The notes under the pieces were generated by a model. That model made no database searches and was not told the origin of the DNA. It was given only the letters and a program-made list of their open reading frames with translations. Shown one piece after another: positions 21,453 through 24,523 of a stretch of DNA of 24,523 bases. This stretch comes from Phallusia fumigata. Taxonomy: Eukaryota > Chordata > Ascidiacea > Phlebobranchia > Ascidiidae. A program made the position numbers and the translations under genes. The DNA lies in the NCBI GenBank assembly GCA_008931825.1, contig QXVZ01031702.1:1-24523 (forward strand), given 5' to 3'. Within the stretch, counting starts at the first letter, position 1, and every line of letters begins with the position of its first letter.

Positions 21453-21620
21453 GCAAGGAAAGTCTTACTTTTAACCATGGATTCTTGCAAGAATCGATTT
21501 TTCATCAATTACGAACTTAATTCAGTTACAACCGACCTTTTCGGAAAGCTGCACAGTGTGGCGATGCATAATTTACGAACCCCAGTGAGACTGCGCCGAG
21601 GCTACAACGCGAGACATTAA
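21453..21620 (+). CDS. Weak candidate 5' exon or short reading frame
   Basis: A T-rich acceptor-like site (CTTTTTTTTGGCAG) ends at 21453. The first ATG follows at 21477 in good context (AACCATGG), and the frame stays open to 21620. It reads MDSCKNRFFINYELN at the start. A donor-like GTGAGA at 21585 would truncate it. Composition is mixed and I recognise no motif. It could be the start of a gene continuing beyond the window, or chance. Confidence 0.2.
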   Translation, partial: ARKVLLLTMDSCKNRFFINYELNSVTTDLFGKLHSVAMHNLRTPVRLRRGYNARH

Positions 21621-22719
21621 TCAATTACGGCGACGCTAGATTTGTGATTCGAAGCCTCTCGATCGAATTTCGCCCGAACTAGAAAGCTTTTAATCACCCG
21701 CCAACGTCTACACATGGACAGCTCAACTAGTATGTTCGTAATACTTTTCCACCGGATGCCACCCATTCGTGTTCGCTAAATTACAAATAACTTTTTATTG
21801 GATTCCTGACGCGCGATGGGTTGGGACGCGATGTATTCTGTTTGCGTTTAAATACCAAGCCGGATTGGTTTTTGCGAAGATGCGTCAGATTGGCTTCCGA
21901 TAAAATGTTCGAAAGTTTTGCGCAAGCACTTTAAGCAGTGAAAACTAGTTAAAATATAATAACGGGGTTAAAAGTGTAAAATTTCGGTTTACACAATTCA
22001 TGGTTCTAAATAGTCTCAGAAAGAAGATCCAAGTCAGTACTTGTGTGTAAAACGTTTTTTACGCTTTTCCTAGTTATTCTTGATTACAACAGCGTTTGCC
22101 GAGACACACAAGTACTGGCTTGTATTTTCTTCATGAGGAAATTTAATATCTTCTTGAGCAAACTGCGTTTAAATTGGAAACGTTGTAAACGACCAAATTG
22201 AATTCCGTTACCTAATATGATTGTTGTGCGTTACAGGCTTTTAGACAAATTGCAGTTAGATTTTGCAGAAACATAATATCTTTTAGAAAAATAATTCCAA
22301 GGATTAAAACGTTTGGTTTTTGATCATTGTTTAAACTTTAGGTAACAAATGCAGCTAAAATTTATGTCAATTTGTTGACAACAAGTGTTTTACATGGAGT
22401 AAATTGGTGCGTTTAATGGGTTTTCGGCGCGTTTTAGTGTACACGATGCGGTTTTACCGTGAAGAACAACAGGGAAGCGTCAGTCGATTTGTTTCACGCT
22501 GAATGTAACTGATATCTTCCTGTGGCGGGGCCGCCCACATCGCAATGCTTTCTGCTGCTTTGAAGTTGTGACATGTGATAAGCAACAGACAACAAGTGAA
22601 TTTAGGTGGTTTCGTCCATAGTAAGTTGTTTCTCTCGGGCTCGTGGGCTGACGGCGTGCAATTAATACTCAGGGTTACTTAGGCGTGTGAAAATGTTGTT
22701 TTTGTTGCTTCGCTATCGT
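21621..22719. other. No gene seen
   Basis: Contains the foldback element at 22031-22121 and a GC-box-like palindromic block (GGCGGGGCCGCC) near 22524. No open frame of note. Confidence 0.5.
22031..22121. repeat. Foldback element, perfect 14-bp arms
   Basis: CAGTACTTGTGTGT (22035-22048) and ACACACAAGTACTG (22104-22117) are exact inverted copies. The centre retains ACAACAGCGTTTGCCGAGAC, a relic of the same core as at 11168-11197. No coding capacity. Confidence 0.65.
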
Positions 22720-22930
22720 CAGTGTTTCGCAAACTTTTTCGATGCGACGCCTTTGAAAAAGTTGGTTGGACTTTCGACGCACCAACGATACGAATGTAAT
22801 AAAGACTCTTGTTTTCAGTTGCATAATTGATCCAAAACAGTTTAGCTACGAAACAGAATTATTGAGCAACGCCGTAGGAAAATCAAAACGACGATTCAGG
22901 GCGATGCGATGTACGGTTTAAGAACCATGG
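22720..22930 (+). mobile_element. Repeat family D, copy 3 (best-preserved ends)
   Basis: The left end CAGTGTTTCGCAAACTTTTT and right end TTTAAGAACCATGG resemble an inverted pair of hAT termini (CAGTGGTTC type). Internal blocks match copies 1 and 2. At about 211 bp with no transposase, it is a MITE-like element. The 8-bp flanks (GCTATCGT and ACTTACGT) agree at 5 of 8 positions, so any target duplication is decayed. Confidence 0.6.
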
Positions 22931-23642
22931 ACTTACGTGTTTAATTCGTGACGTTTACGATGTTCAAGCACATAAAGTCGGAAAAATGATTGTGAAATAT
23001 TTTCCATAGTGAACGTTTCACTAAGTTCGTGGAATTCCAAATTTAATGGCGACACACATGTCTAACGCAAAAACAGCGTTGTCGCTTGTTGTCTACTCAC
23101 GCCCAGAACAAAAATCAACAAATTCTTAAAAAATGTCAACACCACAGCACACAGTATAACCGTCACCCCAAACCGCAAAACAACCTTAACCTTCACCTTA
23201 TTAGGCCACCTGCAACCCCTCGACTTTTCAAACTACGTCAGCCGTCAAATTACACAAAACAAGCTTCATATCAGCGTCACGACACAGCTTAGAACCGCGC
23301 GCGTTATCGTGTCTATGACGTCATAGAGACTTGTCAGGTGACCGTCTGTTGCGGTCACGCATGATCGGCGATCGATACGACATGTTGGCAAACAGGGGTC
23401 GCTGCTCGGGTGACATTGGAATTTGTGGCAGGGTTTTAATTAAATGATGGTTGACGCCTTTGTGTTCCGGCTTGAATGACGACGCCCTTGTAAACTGATA
23501 AATTTGAACCATGTTGTAAATACTGTGTATCCAAATATACGTTAAAAGCAAGATGATTTATTAATTACGTTTTCGGCAATAACTTCTGCCATCATTAGTG
23601 ATATAATCCTCGTATCTTCCGTCAGATAAAGCTTCCACCAGC

Positions 23643-23722
23643 CACGCAGGTATTTATGCAAGTGAAGCGAAACGATAAGAAGAGCAAGTTTTTTGAGCTT
23701 TACGTGCATAAATACTTGCGTG
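23643..23722. repeat. Inverted repeat with 18-bp arms
   Basis: CACGCAGGTATTTATGCA and TGCATAAATACTTGCGTG pair with one mismatch around a 44-bp loop. It lies 24 bp before the hammerhead-like motif at 23747, so both may belong to one element. Confidence 0.65.
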
Positions 23723-23746
23723 TCAAGCGCAAGATTCATTGTATCC

Positions 23747-23796
23747 CTGATGATGACATGAGTTATTGCTGGAACGTTTGATGAATAAAGCATGTC
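23747..23796 (+). ncRNA. Hammerhead-like motif
   Basis: CUGAUGA is intact. Helix II is weak, GAAAC is changed to GGAAC, helix III ACGU/AUGU is kept and is followed by GUC. Helix I can form imperfectly (UAUCC with GUAUU). Related to the copy at 12522: both end in AAAGCATGTCG. Confidence 0.3.
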
Positions 23797-24523
23797 GTAT
23801 TTGACAACTACTGTGGCCCTTAAGAGTTATGAACAGATCCATGTTTAGTGTTTTAAAACTCCACTTGTGGTTGTAAAGTTAGGTGTTGTTTTCTACAGAC
23901 ATCTTTCAATCTTTCTTCCTTGTTTATTTTGTGTTTATTCGCGAACAGAAGATAGATTGATGTGAGCCCTGATAATTACGTTGCCTGTGTTTACTGTTGT
24001 AATGAGGATGTGCTTGCGGACTTTTAATTCACTTGTTCCCTTCTTGAACACTTAAGTTTTAACCCACCAAAAATACCTTCCTAATTAAAGCAATGTCCAC
24101 TTAAGTTTCCTTTCTAAGAAAACACTCAAGGTATTCAGTGAAAACAGTTTTAATAATTCTCAGCAGTTATACTTGCTACTTTAACCATGTCGACGGTGGT
24201 GACATTTTGACCTAAATCTGATGTAGAAACAAATTTGTCTCCAACGATTAAATATATTTCGATTTCATCAGGGTATTTTTCTTGGCATGGGTGAACATTT
24301 CAAGTGTGCCAAATTAAGCATGTTTCATCACGCTATCATTGTAGAAATTCATCCGACAAAAATCACGCATATTGGATGTGGTTGGTCGCAGACTTTTGCC
24401 CATTAGTGAATCAACATCTTGCCAAGTAACGCAGAGGTCTGAATAGTCTTGCATCGTTTTCCCGTGCAAGTGATGGTCATTAGAAAGTTTTTGTGCCAGG
24501 CAGTGTCGTATGTCTCACATTTG

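Larger units (their letters stand above)
22931..24523. other. No gene seen
   Basis: Contains a plus-strand G-poor stretch (about 23096-23290), a TGACGTCA inside a 16-bp palindrome (23312-23327), and the inverted repeat and hammerhead-like copy at 23643-23796. The last 700 bp are AT-rich with no feature I can support. Confidence 0.5.

Overview
The window looks like AT-rich animal nuclear DNA. There are no bacterial-style tandem genes, and open frames rarely exceed 90 codons. The only convincing coding signal is a series of short exons with GT-AG borders that share one reading phase. Dispersed repeats are many: non-autonomous hAT-like elements ending in a CAGTGGTTCC-type terminus, small foldback elements, and many copies of TGACGTCA. 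The texture suits a compact invertebrate chordate such as a tunicate (Ciona-like). That is inference from style, not from a diagnostic gene.

Layout. Positions 1-7050 hold no gene I can support, only decayed repeats, TGACGTCA sites and hammerhead-like motifs. A plus-strand gene begins near 7050 with a TATA-like box (7054-7061), an acceptor-like site (7120/7121) and a start codon at 7290. Four coding exons follow at 7290-7418, 8367-8546, 11322-11513 and 12786-12890. Every junction is phase 0 and together they give 202 codons. A possible short last exon lies at 12946-12975. The product is a Ser/Gly-rich, probably disordered protein segment with an acidic patch; I do not recognise its family. From 13000 to 24523 I find no firm gene, only repeats, some GC-richer stretches and one weak candidate 5' exon (21453-21620) behind a cluster of three TGACGTCA sites.

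Most notable is a set of about nine dispersed short motifs carrying the hammerhead-ribozyme core (CUGAUGA, a short helix, GAAAC). Several also keep a helix III of the form ACGU/AUGU followed by a GUH cleavage triplet. The best copy (minus strand, about 1840-1910) can be drawn with all three helices. A second point concerns the assembly: a perfect 222-bp tandem copy joined by a single N (20692-21136) is probably an unmerged contig overlap.
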